Shown: positions 27,071 through 35,726 of the stretch, one piece after another | How the letters are laid out: every line of letters begins with the position of its first letter | Position numbering within the stretch: position 1 is the first letter of the stretch | Made by a program: the position numbers and the translations under genes | Source: Aquificaceae bacterium | Lineage (GTDB): Bacteria > Aquificota > Aquificia > Aquificales > Aquificaceae | Direction: 5' to 3' | Assembly: GCA_026981975.1 (NCBI GenBank) | Contig: JALSHV010000004.1 | Coordinates: 35,807-99,806, forward strand | DNA length: 64,000 nucleotides | Notes under the pieces: generated by a model | Told to the model about the DNA's origin: nothing | The model's database searches: none | The model's input: the letters and a program-made list of their open reading frames with translations, nothing else

Positions 27071-27099
27071 TTGTTTTCGTATTGTGTTTCCCTTATATT
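27071..27099 (+). promoter_or_regulatory. Promoter of the five-subunit oxidoreductase operon
   Basis: TTGTTT (27071-27076) and TATATT (27094-27099) are spaced 17 nt. A transcript would start near 27106 and carry a GAGGAGG ribosome site (27117-27123) before the ATG at 27131. It stands in the divergent gap to dprA and is the only promoter-like sequence before the operon. Confidence 0.55.
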
Positions 27100-27130
27100 T
27101 TTATCACAATTGTGGTGAGGAGGCAGAGGA

Positions 27131-27370
27131 ATGTACTATGTCGCTCAAGTCATACGTGACGAATGCACCAAGTATAACTGTAAACAATGCACTCTTTTCT
27201 GCACCGAACCCAACACTCTCATGTATACAGATGAAGGACATCATGCTTACGTAATAACAGAAAGGTGCAAAGGTTGTGCTCTATGTGTCTATGTGTGTTC
27301 CACTCTTCTGAAAAGGGATTCTATTGAAATGGTATATGCGGAAAACAGAGATGTCGCAGGAGTAAGGTAA
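27131..27370 (+). CDS. 2-oxoacid:ferredoxin oxidoreductase delta (ferredoxin-like) subunit
   Basis: The 79-residue iron-sulfur protein has eight cysteines. The second group C46-x2-C49-x2-C52-x3-C56 is a regular [4Fe-4S] motif. The first group is C12-x4-C17-x2-C20-x3-C24, with x4 where x2 is usual. It should carry electrons between the catalytic subunits and free ferredoxin. It is the first gene of a five-gene operon and is 29 bp before the epsilon gene. The delta subunits of archaeal pyruvate oxidoreductases are longer; the short form here matches Aquificales-type enzymes. Confidence 0.85.
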   Translation: MYYVAQVIRDECTKYNCKQCTLFCTEPNTLMYTDEGHHAYVITERCKGCALCVYVCSTLLKRDSIEMVYAENRDVAGVR

Positions 27371-27399
27371 TATCTTTAATTCACTACCGGAGGTATGTT

Positions 27400-27969
27400 A
27401 TGGCAAAATTGGGACCTGCGGGGTATTCACCCTATCCTGTTGCTCTTTACGAAGGTATATTAACCCCTCCACCGGGGAAAGCCCTTCTCTTCACAGAATT
27501 GGTGGACGAGGAAATTGCCATGAGAGAAGCGGCAAAGGCGATGTTTACCAGAGAAAATCCCACTGTGTTTCCAGGGCCTCAGGTTCTCTACGCTTGGAAC
27601 GAGGAAGCGAAGAAGAAAGCACAGCTTGTAAGGAAAATGGCGGAAGTGTTCGGAGCCAGGATAATCCCCATGTATGATTACAGGCCTAAGTATCCCAAAA
27701 TAGATCCGCAAAAGGAGATAAATCCGAATCATCCCAATCTTACGATATGGCATAACAATATAAAAGTCTGTATATTCATAGGCGTTCACTGCCACTATGC
27801 TAATGTTGCTCTCAAAATAATCAGAGCAGAAACGGATTGCTATACGATAGCATTGTGCGGAAATGCAGGTCATGAAGATGCCACGGTAACCCTCAGAGAT
27901 CAACATTCAGAGGAGTTAGAAAAGTTCATAAGAATAGCTGAAGAAGTTAAAAGAGAACTTAAAAAATAA
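27400..27969 (+). CDS. 2-oxoacid:ferredoxin oxidoreductase fifth (epsilon-type) subunit
   Basis: The 189-residue soluble protein MAKLGPAGYSPYPVALYEGIL is not related by eye to the core alpha, beta, gamma or delta subunits. It contains IKVCIFIGVHCHYANVALKIIRAETDCYTIALCGNAGHEDAT, which recalls CO dehydrogenase/acetyl-CoA synthase-related proteins. An extra fifth subunit (ForE/PorE) is known for the Hydrogenobacter enzymes. Its position inside the operon, with ribosome sites and short gaps on both sides, supports that identity. Its catalytic role is unknown. Confidence 0.72.
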   Translation: MAKLGPAGYSPYPVALYEGILTPPPGKALLFTELVDEEIAMREAAKAMFTRENPTVFPGPQVLYAWNEEAKKKAQLVRKMAEVFGARIIPMYDYRPKYPKIDPQKEINPNHPNLTIWHNNIKVCIFIGVHCHYANVALKIIRAETDCYTIALCGNAGHEDATVTLRDQHSEELEKFIRIAEEVKRELKK

Positions 27970-27981
27970 GGAGGTTTTAAT

Positions 27982-29187
27982 ATGCAAAAAACCCAACAAA
28001 TTAAATACAACAGAGCCGGTCAAAAAGTTGTTTCTCCCGAATACCTACTTTTTGAAGCACCACGTCAAAAACAGTTTATGACAGGATCGGAGGTTGTAAA
28101 GGAAGCTGTTAAAAGAGCTTCAGTTGATGCCTCTGTTTCGTATCCTATAACTCCCCAGTCTGAAGCAGCACATCTTATAGGTGAACTGTGGGCAGAAGGT
28201 TATGTAGGAGTCTATTTTCGTGGAGAATCTGAGTTCAGTGTTATGTCGCAATTGGCAGGTTGCTCAATGGCAGGGGGGAGAGCTATAACAACTACCTCTG
28301 GACCGGGAACTCTAAGGGCTATGGAGAATTTTCCCATGTGGGCTGGTTCAAGACTCCCCTTGCAATTGGTTTTGATGGCAAGAGGTGTAAATTCTCCCCT
28401 TACTATACAACCGGATAATTTGGAAGTTTCCTTTCTACTTGATACAGGTTGTATGATATGGCATGCAGAGACAGCTCAGGAACTCTTTGATATGATTCTT
28501 GCAGGGTTTGTTGTAGCAGAGCAACCTGATGTCCATGTTCCTTTAATAACAGTTATAGACGGTTTTTTCATATCTCATACAAGGGAAGCGGTTATGCTTC
28601 CTCCTGATGATATAGCGCTTCCTCCCTACAATCCTTATATATCTCCGATACCTCCTATAGATATGGAAATGCCCCCGGGCAGATTTTTGAGAGATCCCTT
28701 TGTTATGAAATCCAACTATACTTCCTATGCAACCCATGCAAGTTGGCAGTTTGAGGTTCGGGCAGCTATAGAGAGATCAAGACCTTACATAAGAAAGTAT
28801 TTAAAGGGATTAGTTGAAGAATTCGGAGATCCGGAAGGGGAAATACTCTTTATAGCTTCCGGAACAGCAGCAGCTCAGGCTAAGGAAGCTACCCAAATGT
28901 TAATTCACGATGAAGGGATAAAAGCTCGTGTTCTCAGGCTTAAAACTGTAAGACCTTTTCCTGCTAAGGAAATTGAAGAAGCAGTTAAAGGTGTAAAATA
29001 CGTATTCATTCCCGAATTCAACGTAGTTGGTTGGTTGGAAAGAGAGGTTCGTAACGTCCTTTACGGAAAAACGAATGTTCCCATTATAGGTTCTCCCAAA
29101 GTCGCCGGAGGCATGACAATGCCACCTGAAATTATAGTTGAAGAAGTCTTAAGGATTTTAGGAAAGGAGGTGAAACATGTCCCTTAA
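27982..29187 (+). CDS. 2-oxoacid (probably pyruvate):ferredoxin oxidoreductase alpha subunit
   Basis: The 401-residue subunit carries GSEVVKEAVKRASVDASVSYPITPQSE, the alpha-subunit signature, then RGESEFSVMSQLAGCSMAGGRAITTTSGPG, and IDGFFISHT as in pyruvate-type enzymes. The enzyme joins CO2 to acetyl-CoA (or another acyl-CoA) using reduced ferredoxin, a key step of the reductive TCA cycle. The HVPLITVIDGFFISHTREAV segment favours pyruvate, but substrate cannot be fixed from sequence. The ATG has an AAGGAGG site 8 nt upstream. It overlaps the beta gene by 11 bp. Confidence 0.9.
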   Translation: MQKTQQIKYNRAGQKVVSPEYLLFEAPRQKQFMTGSEVVKEAVKRASVDASVSYPITPQSEAAHLIGELWAEGYVGVYFRGESEFSVMSQLAGCSMAGGRAITTTSGPGTLRAMENFPMWAGSRLPLQLVLMARGVNSPLTIQPDNLEVSFLLDTGCMIWHAETAQELFDMILAGFVVAEQPDVHVPLITVIDGFFISHTREAVMLPPDDIALPPYNPYISPIPPIDMEMPPGRFLRDPFVMKSNYTSYATHASWQFEVRAAIERSRPYIRKYLKGLVEEFGDPEGEILFIASGTAAAQAKEATQMLIHDEGIKARVLRLKTVRPFPAKEIEEAVKGVKYVFIPEFNVVGWLEREVRNVLYGKTNVPIIGSPKVAGGMTMPPEIIVEEVLRILGKEVKHVP

Positions 29188-30037
29188 AATTTTCAAAATA
29201 AACGAAGCTCTTAAGGAATTTGTCCCCTCGGAGATAGTTGATCTTGAAGAAAAAGCCACGTGGGGGAATCCAAAAAGAGGAATATGGGATTTACCCTATG
29301 CCAAAGAACTGGTAGAGGAACATTCCCTGTGTGCAGGTTGTCCGGAATCGTTAGCCTTCAGATATATACTGGCGTCTCTTCCTAACCCTGAGGACACAAT
29401 AATAATAAACTCCACTGGTTGCACTTCCTTAGTTTTTCCTCATATAGCTCTTCATACAGTTCATTCTCTTTTTGGTAATCAGAATGCAATAGCCTCAGGG
29501 ATAAAAAGAACCCTTGAGTGGAGGTTTCCGGACAAGGTAAAGGACGTTGTGGTTCTTGCTGGAGATGGAGCTACTGTGGATATAGGATTAGAGTGCACTC
29601 TCCATTCCTTTTTCAGACAAGAAAGGATAACAACTATATGTTTTGACAACGAAGTCTACGCAAATACAGGTGGACAGGAAAGTGGTCTTACGGTAAAGGG
29701 ACAGATCTTTAAAATGGCTCCTAAGGGCAAACAGTGGGACAAAGTGCCTATGTGGCAATTGGCAATAGATTCAGGTTGCCACTACGTTGCTCGCCTGACT
29801 GTTTCTTCTCCGAAAAGAGTTGAGAAAGTTATAAAACAAGCAATATACGTAGCCAGAGAAGTAGGACCTACTTATGTCCATCTTTATACACCTTGTATTC
29901 TTGAGATAGGGTTGAACTCCGACGATGCGCTGGAAGAAATGAGAGGAAGAGATAAGGAGAGATTTAAGTTCTTTGAATACATCTCCGAAAAGGCTAAGGA
30001 AGTTATAGAGAGAAAAAAACAGGAGGGCTTGATATGA
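29177..30037 (+). CDS. 2-oxoacid (probably pyruvate):ferredoxin oxidoreductase beta subunit
   Basis: The 286-residue subunit binds thiamine diphosphate and one [4Fe-4S] cluster: EEHSLCAGCPESLAFRYIL gives two ligand cysteines, STGCTS a further Cys, LAGDGATVDIGL the ThDP/Mg motif GDG-x(n)-D, and DNEVYANTGGQESG the pyruvate-type pocket. The later Cys in LYTPCILEIGL completes the cluster set. It is translationally coupled to alpha and gamma (ATGA overlap at 30034). Confidence 0.93.
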   Translation: MSLKIFKINEALKEFVPSEIVDLEEKATWGNPKRGIWDLPYAKELVEEHSLCAGCPESLAFRYILASLPNPEDTIIINSTGCTSLVFPHIALHTVHSLFGNQNAIASGIKRTLEWRFPDKVKDVVVLAGDGATVDIGLECTLHSFFRQERITTICFDNEVYANTGGQESGLTVKGQIFKMAPKGKQWDKVPMWQLAIDSGCHYVARLTVSSPKRVEKVIKQAIYVAREVGPTYVHLYTPCILEIGLNSDDALEEMRGRDKERFKFFEYISEKAKEVIERKKQEGLI

Positions 30038-30759
30038 GTCAACATAGAAAAAGAAGAAGAATAAACATAAGAATGCCCGCCATAGGCGGACAGGGTGCGG
30101 TTACAGCAGCTCACATAATGGCAACTGCTGCCGATCATGCTGGCTATTACGCTGTTTCCAATCCCTTCTTCGGAGCAGAAAAGAGAATGGCACCTGCCGA
30201 AAGCTATGTTCGTATAGGTATTGAACCTATATACGATAGAGGTGAAGTAGTTTATCCAGATGTTATTATGGTTTTTCACCCTCAGGTTATAACTATGGGA
30301 AAATCTTATACAATGCCTTTTTACTCGGGAATTAAAAAGGGAGGACTTATTATAGTTAATTCTGAAGAGGATCTCCTCTCAGAAGAAGATCACAAATACC
30401 TTGATCCCTTGGAAGTTAAAATTTTTAACTTTCCCGCCACTAAATTTGCCTTGGAGATAGCTGGGACTGAACTCGCCACTAATATGGCTATGCTTGGTGC
30501 TTTCTTCGGAGCTACTCAGATAGTAGGGACAGAATCAGTAGAAGAAGGTATAAAAGCCAGATTCTTGAAGAGATTCGTAGCCTCAGGTGGAACAGCTTCT
30601 CTTGACTCTGCAATAGAAAGGAAGTTCAAGAAAAAATTAGAGTTAATTGAAAAAAACATAAACACCGCAAAGGCTTCCTATGAAGTAGCTCAAGAATGGG
30701 CTAAGGATCAAGGAATTAAACCGTGGCTTCCAGCCCCTAAGGAAACCGCTAAGGTATAG
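30034..30759 (+). CDS. 2-oxoacid (probably pyruvate):ferredoxin oxidoreductase gamma subunit
   Basis: The 241-residue subunit has NIRMPAIGGQGAVTAAHIMATAA and FGAEKRMAPAESYVRIG, the gamma (CoA-binding) signature. The length is slightly above usual because of a charged helical tail (about 205-241). It closes the operon delta-epsilon-alpha-beta-gamma. The convergent trxB-like gene ends 6 bp later. Confidence 0.92.
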   Translation: MSQHRKRRRINIRMPAIGGQGAVTAAHIMATAADHAGYYAVSNPFFGAEKRMAPAESYVRIGIEPIYDRGEVVYPDVIMVFHPQVITMGKSYTMPFYSGIKKGGLIIVNSEEDLLSEEDHKYLDPLEVKIFNFPATKFALEIAGTELATNMAMLGAFFGATQIVGTESVEEGIKARFLKRFVASGGTASLDSAIERKFKKKLELIEKNINTAKASYEVAQEWAKDQGIKPWLPAPKETAKV

Positions 30760-30765
30760 TAGTAA

Positions 30766-31746
30766 TTACCACTGGGAAGTTACTTTTGACTTTTTATTGA
30801 GAAACTTATCTACTGCAAGGGCGGCTTTACAGCCGTCCGCAGCTGCTATAACTGCTTGTTTTATGTTGGAACATAGAACATCTCCCGCTGCAAATACACC
30901 AGGGACGGAAGTCATCATCTCTTCATTTACTACTATACAATCCCCGTCAGTCATTTCCACTTGACCCATTAGAAAATCAACTGAAGGCTTAGTGCCTCCG
31001 AGAAATATAAACACGCCGTTTACTTCTAAGAACTTTTCTTTGTGTTTACTCAGATCTTTAAGTTTTAGACCCTTTACCAATTTATCTCCCACTATTTCAA
31101 GAACTCTGTGTCTGAGCAAGATTTCTACATTCTTAAGTTTTTCAAATTTCCTAAGAACTTCCTGAGGTGCTTTTATCCTACTTCCTGGCACAACAAAGTA
31201 TATCTTGCTGGCAAAACGTGCTATAAACTCTGCTTCTTCTATTCCGTAATCATCTTCTCCTATAACAGCTACCGCTTGATCCTTAAAAAAAGCGGCATCA
31301 CAAACTCCGCAGTAGGAAACCCCTCTACCAAGGAACTCTTCTTCACCCTTGAACTTATTGGCTCTTTCCATAGCTCCAGAAGCTACTATAACCGCTCTGC
31401 CTTTGAACTCACGCCCGTCTATTGTAAAGACTTTCTTTATCTCAGAGGAGAAATCAGTTGCTATGACTTTTCCCCTTACAAATTCAGCACCGAAGTGCTT
31501 TGCCTGTTTACGCATTATCTTCAAAAGCTCATAACCGGAGACAGGACCCGGCACTCCCGGATAGTTTTCTATTTGTTGAGTAATACCGAGAGCACCGTCA
31601 GCCTCTGCCCTGAACAAAACAAGAGTAGTAAGTCCAGCCCTTGAGGTGTAAATGGCAGCTGTAGTGCCTGCTGGACCTCCTCCTATGATGATAACATCGT
31701 ATACTTTTTCAGGCTGATAGTTAAGTCCAAAATTACTCTCCATCAA
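30766..31746 (-). CDS. Thioredoxin-reductase-like flavoprotein with altered nucleotide-binding site
   Basis: The 326-residue protein has the FAD motif DVIIIGGGPAGTTAAIYTSRAG at the N-terminus, the redox pair C146-G-V-C149 in the place of the usual CAT/VC, and the FAD-binding GVFAAGDV near the end. The pyridine-nucleotide motif GGGDSAxEEA is replaced by G163EDDYGIEEAEF and the HRR loop that reads NADPH 2'-phosphate is absent (YFVVPGSRIKAP). It may use NADH or ferredoxin, or another donor. It follows the peroxiredoxin gene, 19 bp away, and should help reduce it, directly or through thioredoxin. Confidence 0.85.
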   Translation of the reverse strand: MMESNFGLNYQPEKVYDVIIIGGGPAGTTAAIYTSRAGLTTLVLFRAEADGALGITQQIENYPGVPGPVSGYELLKIMRKQAKHFGAEFVRGKVIATDFSSEIKKVFTIDGREFKGRAVIVASGAMERANKFKGEEEFLGRGVSYCGVCDAAFFKDQAVAVIGEDDYGIEEAEFIARFASKIYFVVPGSRIKAPQEVLRKFEKLKNVEILLRHRVLEIVGDKLVKGLKLKDLSKHKEKFLEVNGVFIFLGGTKPSVDFLMGQVEMTDGDCIVVNEEMMTSVPGVFAAGDVLCSNIKQAVIAAADGCKAALAVDKFLNKKSKVTSQW

Positions 31747-31765
31747 AAAGCTCCCTTGACTATTA

Positions 31766-32365
31766 TTATTTTAACGCTTCGTGAACTTTACCTACTATTT
31801 TCTCCGAGGGTTTGAGAGTTTTCTTACCAGGTTCCCATTTAGCGGGACAGGCTTCATCTGGGTGACTCATAAGGTATACGTTTGCTTTCATCTTTCTTAC
31901 AAGTTCTTCCGCATTTCTTCCTACGTTGTAAAAGTTCACTTCCGAACCTACAAGAACCCCTTCTGGGTTTATTATGAAAGTTCCTCTCAGAGCAAGACCT
32001 GTATTTTCGTCATATACTCCAAAAATCTTAGACACCGCACCTGTTGGATCCGCTCCCATAGGATATTTTACTTTCTCCAACAGTTTTTCCGTCTGATGCC
32101 ATGCAAGATGGACAAACTTAGTGTCTGTAGAAACGGAAATAACTTCAGCACCTAATTCTGTTAACTCGTCGTAATAGTCAGCAAGATCTGCCAGTTCTGT
32201 AGGACATACAAAGGTAAAGTCCGCAGGATAGAAAAAGAGAATAAGCCATTTCCTTTCTTTTATGTAGTCTTCCAAGGAAACCTTTCCGAAACTTCCTGTT
32301 TTAGGATCATAGATTTCCATTTCAAAGTTTGGAACTTTCTGACCGACTCTGACTACTTCTACCAT
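31766..32365 (-). CDS. 2-Cys peroxiredoxin (AhpC/Prx1 type)
   Basis: The 199-residue thiol peroxidase has the peroxidatic Cys54 in FYPADFTFVCPTELADLA and the resolving Cys173 in HPDEACPAKWEPGKKTL, the typical 2-Cys arrangement. A Prx1-like C-terminal extension is present. It reduces hydrogen peroxide and organic peroxides. It is the first gene of a unit with the reductase-like flavoprotein, preceded by a good ribosome site (AGGAGGAGG) and a sigma70-type promoter overlapped by a Fur/PerR-like site. Confidence 0.93.
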   Translation of the reverse strand: MVEVVRVGQKVPNFEMEIYDPKTGSFGKVSLEDYIKERKWLILFFYPADFTFVCPTELADLADYYDELTELGAEVISVSTDTKFVHLAWHQTEKLLEKVKYPMGADPTGAVSKIFGVYDENTGLALRGTFIINPEGVLVGSEVNFYNVGRNAEELVRKMKANVYLMSHPDEACPAKWEPGKKTLKPSEKIVGKVHEALK

Positions 32366-32394
32366 TTTACCTCCTCCTTTTAGAAATTTGTTGT

Positions 32395-32428
32395 TGATAA
32401 TTATTACTAAATTAAATTAATTTGTCAA
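32395..32428 (-). promoter_or_regulatory. Peroxiredoxin promoter with overlapping Fur/PerR-like box
   Basis: On the minus strand TTGACA (32428-32423) and AATAAT (32405-32400) are separated by 17 nt, the best promoter in the window. Positions 32395-32409 on the plus strand read TGATAAT-T-ATTACTA, 12 of 14 matches to the 7-1-7 Fur/PerR inverted repeat TGATAAT-N-ATTATCA. It covers the -10, a natural place for a repressor of a peroxide-defence gene. Confidence 0.55.
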
Positions 32429-32439
32429 CATGATGGATC

Positions 32440-33963
32440 TCATAAGATATTACTTATCACCGTATCTCTCTTGAAAACCTCCCTTTCCATAGGAAAATCT
32501 TTCCTGTAGTGAACTCCTCTACTTTCCTGTCGCTGAATAGCTCCTTCCGTTGTGGCAAGAGCTACAAGGAGAATATCGTAAAGCTGTCTGTTTTCTGCAG
32601 TGGCTTCCCAGCTTTCTGCTTCTGAAATCCAGCGAATTAGAGTTTTTTTTGCTGTTAGAAGTTCATCTTTTATCCTCTCCAACCCTACCTTCTCCCACAT
32701 CAACTTCTTGAGACTCTCAAAACTGACAGAGGGAGATTTATTTCCTCTGCGCTTGGAAGAGAATTTTCCTTTTCCTTGCTTTAAAAAGTTGAGATCCAAA
32801 TACACCCTGTAAGCGGTCCTGTAACCGAAAACCACCCCTTCCAGTAGAGAATTTGAAGCCAATCTGTTAGCTCCATGAACTCCGGTGCAGGTGCATTCTC
32901 CTACAGCATACAATCCTTCAAGAGCTGTTCTTCCGAAAACGTCTATTTCTATACCACCTATATAGTAGTGAGCCGCGGGAACTACAGGAATCAGTTGTTT
33001 TGCGGGATTTAACCCTCTATCTTTGAGAAAATTGGATATGGTAGGAAATCTATCTTCTATAGTAATTCCCTTTTTTATTAAAGGTCTCATATCAAGGTAT
33101 ACCCTTTTTCCTTTTTTCAATAAAGAGTATATGGATCTTGAAACTATATCTCTGGGTTTGAGTTCTTCCACGAACCTTTCTCCTCTTTCGTCTACAAGGA
33201 CAGCTCCTTCGCCTCTTACTGCCTCTGAAATGAGTAAATTTGTTCCTTCAAGAACAGTGGGGTGAAACTGAACAAATTCTGGATTTTTAATAGGGACACC
33301 TGCTCTGAAGGCTATGCCTATAGCATCACCTTTTATCTTGGAAGGGTTTGATGTGTTCTTAAACATAGAAGCTGCTCCCCCTGTAGCCAATATGAGAGCT
33401 TTGGTTCTGATAAGCTGTAGAGATCTTCCCGATCTGTAAATAATTCCCTCTACCTTATCCTCTCCGAGAATTTCCTGTAATTCACCCTCTACAATAGGAA
33501 TACCAAGACTCTGTGTTTTAAGGAGCAACTTTGTATAGATCTCTCTTCCGGTAAAGTCTTTTACTTTAAGAACCCTAGGAAAGGAGTGGCCACCTTCTGT
33601 TGTGGTATCGTATCCGTTTTCTTTCCTATCAAATTTCACTCCCCATCTTTCAAGATCTGCTAATCTCATAATTCCTTCGTTAACTAAAATTTCTACTGCT
33701 TGTCTGTTGTTTAAGAATCTTCCCGCTTTTAAGGTATCTAACAAATGAGACTGAGGACTGTCTTTGGGATCCACCGCACCCGCTATTCCTCCTTGGGAGT
33801 AGTAGGTGTTTCCTATTCCTCTTGTTAGTATAATAGGAGATGCTCCGAGTTCCTTTAAAACTATAGCACACGTTAGCCCTGCTATACCGCTACCACAAAC
33901 TACTGCCTGAGCCGTGTTTTCTGGAAGAAGGGAGAAGTTGAATTCAAGAAAAAACCTCATCAC
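32440..33963 (-). CDS. nadB: L-aspartate oxidase
   Basis: NadB oxidises L-aspartate to iminoaspartate, the first step of NAD synthesis. The 507-residue flavoprotein has [33 protein letters not shown], the succinate dehydrogenase/fumarate reductase-type segments QFHPTVL and [10 protein letters not shown], and the [32 protein letters not shown] signature, all typical. The C-terminal helical bundle is present. The 5' end overlaps the yvcK gene by 20 bp. A second Met follows at once, so start could be codon 1 or 2. Confidence 0.95.
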   Translation of the reverse strand: MMRFFLEFNFSLLPENTAQAVVCGSGIAGLTCAIVLKELGASPIILTRGIGNTYYSQGGIAGAVDPKDSPQSHLLDTLKAGRFLNNRQAVEILVNEGIMRLADLERWGVKFDRKENGYDTTTEGGHSFPRVLKVKDFTGREIYTKLLLKTQSLGIPIVEGELQEILGEDKVEGIIYRSGRSLQLIRTKALILATGGAASMFKNTSNPSKIKGDAIGIAFRAGVPIKNPEFVQFHPTVLEGTNLLISEAVRGEGAVLVDERGERFVEELKPRDIVSRSIYSLLKKGKRVYLDMRPLIKKGITIEDRFPTISNFLKDRGLNPAKQLIPVVPAAHYYIGGIEIDVFGRTALEGLYAVGECTCTGVHGANRLASNSLLEGVVFGYRTAYRVYLDLNFLKQGKGKFSSKRRGNKSPSVSFESLKKLMWEKVGLERIKDELLTAKKTLIRWISEAESWEATAENRQLYDILLVALATTEGAIQRQESRGVHYRKDFPMEREVFKRDTVISNIL

Positions 33964-34918
33964 GGGCTATTTTCATTATAAGATTGGAGAGTCTAATAGG
34001 ATCGTGTCTTACAAAGTTGTCCTTTTCTCCTATTAAATCCTCCGCATAAACTGATATATTTTCACGCGCAATTCTACCTATATCTGGAATCACAGGTTCT
34101 TGACCTTCATTTAAGTATCTACTGAGCAGATCACCGGAAGGCATTTTTGTATTAACTACAGCAGCGTCAATTCGGTTTAACCCTGTAAAGTGCAAGAAAA
34201 CTCTAATATGATCGTATGCTGTAAAACCTTCTGTTTCCCCGAGTTGACTCATTGCATTAACGATGAATATTTTTAAAGCTTTGCTTCTATTAACTGCTTC
34301 TTTTAAATCTCTTATAAGAAGATTAGGTATGATGCTTGTAAACAAACTGCCCGGACCGAAAACAATAACATCTGCAGCTTCTACTGCTGCTATTGCTTCT
34401 ATTGGAGCTTTTGCTTTTTGTGGTTCTATTCTTATCTCTCTGATTCTGCTTTTTGTTTTCTTCCCGTATTCTGTTATATTTTCTTCTCCTACAACAGTTT
34501 CCCCGTCTTCAAATTGAGCTATTAAGTGTATATCTTCTACAGTAGAGGGTATTATCTCTCCTTTTGTTCTAAGAATTTGAGACGTTAGTTTAACCGCTTC
34601 TAGAAAATTGCCAGTTATATCTGTAAGAGCTGTTAAGAACAGATTACCGAAAGCATGACCTTCTATTCCATCTCCTTTGAATCTGTATTGGAAAAGTTCT
34701 CTCATAACGTCCTCAATGTCAGAAAGAGCCACTATGCAGTTTCTTATATCACCGGGAGCTGGTATGTTGTATATTCTTCTGAGTTTTCCTGTGCTTCCAC
34801 CACTGTCCGCAACTGTGACTATTGCTGAAAGGTGGGAAATTCCTTCACCTACCTCTTGCTTTAGCCCCTTTAAAAGGGTAGATAGTCCGGTTCCCCCACC
34901 GACCGCAACAACCTTCAT
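33944..34918 (-). CDS. yvcK: YvcK/CofD-like gluconeogenesis factor
   Basis: The 324-residue protein begins with [20 protein letters not shown], then [29 protein letters not shown], the signature of the YvcK family (COG0391). These proteins bind UDP-sugars and are needed for cell shape and growth on gluconeogenic carbon in Bacillus, where yvcK lies in the rapZ-yvcK-whiA cluster; those neighbours are not here. In an autotroph a gluconeogenesis link would be natural. It lies 13 bp downstream of the short rlmN-like gene. Confidence 0.92.
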   Translation of the reverse strand: MKVVAVGGGTGLSTLLKGLKQEVGEGISHLSAIVTVADSGGSTGKLRRIYNIPAPGDIRNCIVALSDIEDVMRELFQYRFKGDGIEGHAFGNLFLTALTDITGNFLEAVKLTSQILRTKGEIIPSTVEDIHLIAQFEDGETVVGEENITEYGKKTKSRIREIRIEPQKAKAPIEAIAAVEAADVIVFGPGSLFTSIIPNLLIRDLKEAVNRSKALKIFIVNAMSQLGETEGFTAYDHIRVFLHFTGLNRIDAAVVNTKMPSGDLLSRYLNEGQEPVIPDIGRIARENISVYAEDLIGEKDNFVRHDPIRLSNLIMKIARDEVFS

Positions 34919-34931
34919 AGTTCTACCTCCT

Positions 34932-35726
34932 TTATTTTTTTCCTACTGTAAGAGTGCCGCATCCTCCTATACTATCTCGCCTAAAACGTGAGGAAAGGGT
35001 AACTTTCACTCCCTTTTTCCTTAAAAAGAGAAAGGCTCTTTCGTAATCGTCTCCACTTACAGGATCAAATCCACCCGTTGAATTGTAGCTCAAGAGAGTG
35101 ACACTTACCTTTAAACTACGTGCGAGTTCTGCCAAAGCTCTAAGATCTTTTTCGCTACTGTTTATTCCCTTTAGAAGTATATAAGCTAAGCTTATTTTTT
35201 TTCTACGCTTTTTGTTAAGTTGCGGAATTTTTTCCCTTAAAAAGCTTATTAGCAGATAAAGATCACCCGCACGTGGCATTATCCTTTTTCTTATTATGGG
35301 ATCCAGTGAATGAAGTGAAATGGTCAAACCGTTATGGGGTAAATCTATAAGTTCATTTAAAAGATTCAGAGGAAAACCGGAGGTGTAAAAGGAAATTTTC
35401 AAACCTTCCTTATGGAGTGCCAGAAAGGCTTCTTTTACACTCTTCCAATTGAGTAAGGGTTCTCCTATTCCTGCCATTGCAATGCGTTTGATAGGGAATA
35501 TTCCCTTCAAAAGGGAATACTGGCCGTATATCTCCTCTGCGTTAAGGTTTCTTATAAGACCTTGCCTTCCCGACGCGCAGAAAACACACCTGACAGGACA
35601 TCCCACCTGAGTGGACACACACAGAGTATCTCCTCTATACAGAACTCCTTCTATCCTGTAGCCATCTTGCAGTTCAAAGACAAAAAGCTCGTTGAATTTA
35701 CCTCTAACTCTGTGTAGCAATTTCAT
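34932..35726 (-). CDS. Short RlmN/Cfr-like radical SAM protein
   Basis: The 264-residue protein keeps the radical SAM core of the RlmN/Cfr RNA methyltransferases: cluster cysteines 43, 47 and 50 in GCPVRCVFCASG, and Cys36 in TLCVSTQVGC at the place of E. coli RlmN C118. Near the end RRDSIGGCGTL has Cys256, matching the methyl-carrying C355. It is about 90 residues shorter than RlmN because the N-terminal helical RNA-binding domain is missing. Methyl transfer to RNA is plausible from the conserved cysteines. The target is unknown. A full-length RlmN may exist elsewhere in the genome. Confidence 0.8.
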   Translation of the reverse strand: MKLLHRVRGKFNELFVFELQDGYRIEGVLYRGDTLCVSTQVGCPVRCVFCASGRQGLIRNLNAEEIYGQYSLLKGIFPIKRIAMAGIGEPLLNWKSVKEAFLALHKEGLKISFYTSGFPLNLLNELIDLPHNGLTISLHSLDPIIRKRIMPRAGDLYLLISFLREKIPQLNKKRRKKISLAYILLKGINSSEKDLRALAELARSLKVSVTLLSYNSTGGFDPVSGDDYERAFLFLRKKGVKVTLSSRFRRDSIGGCGTLTVGKK

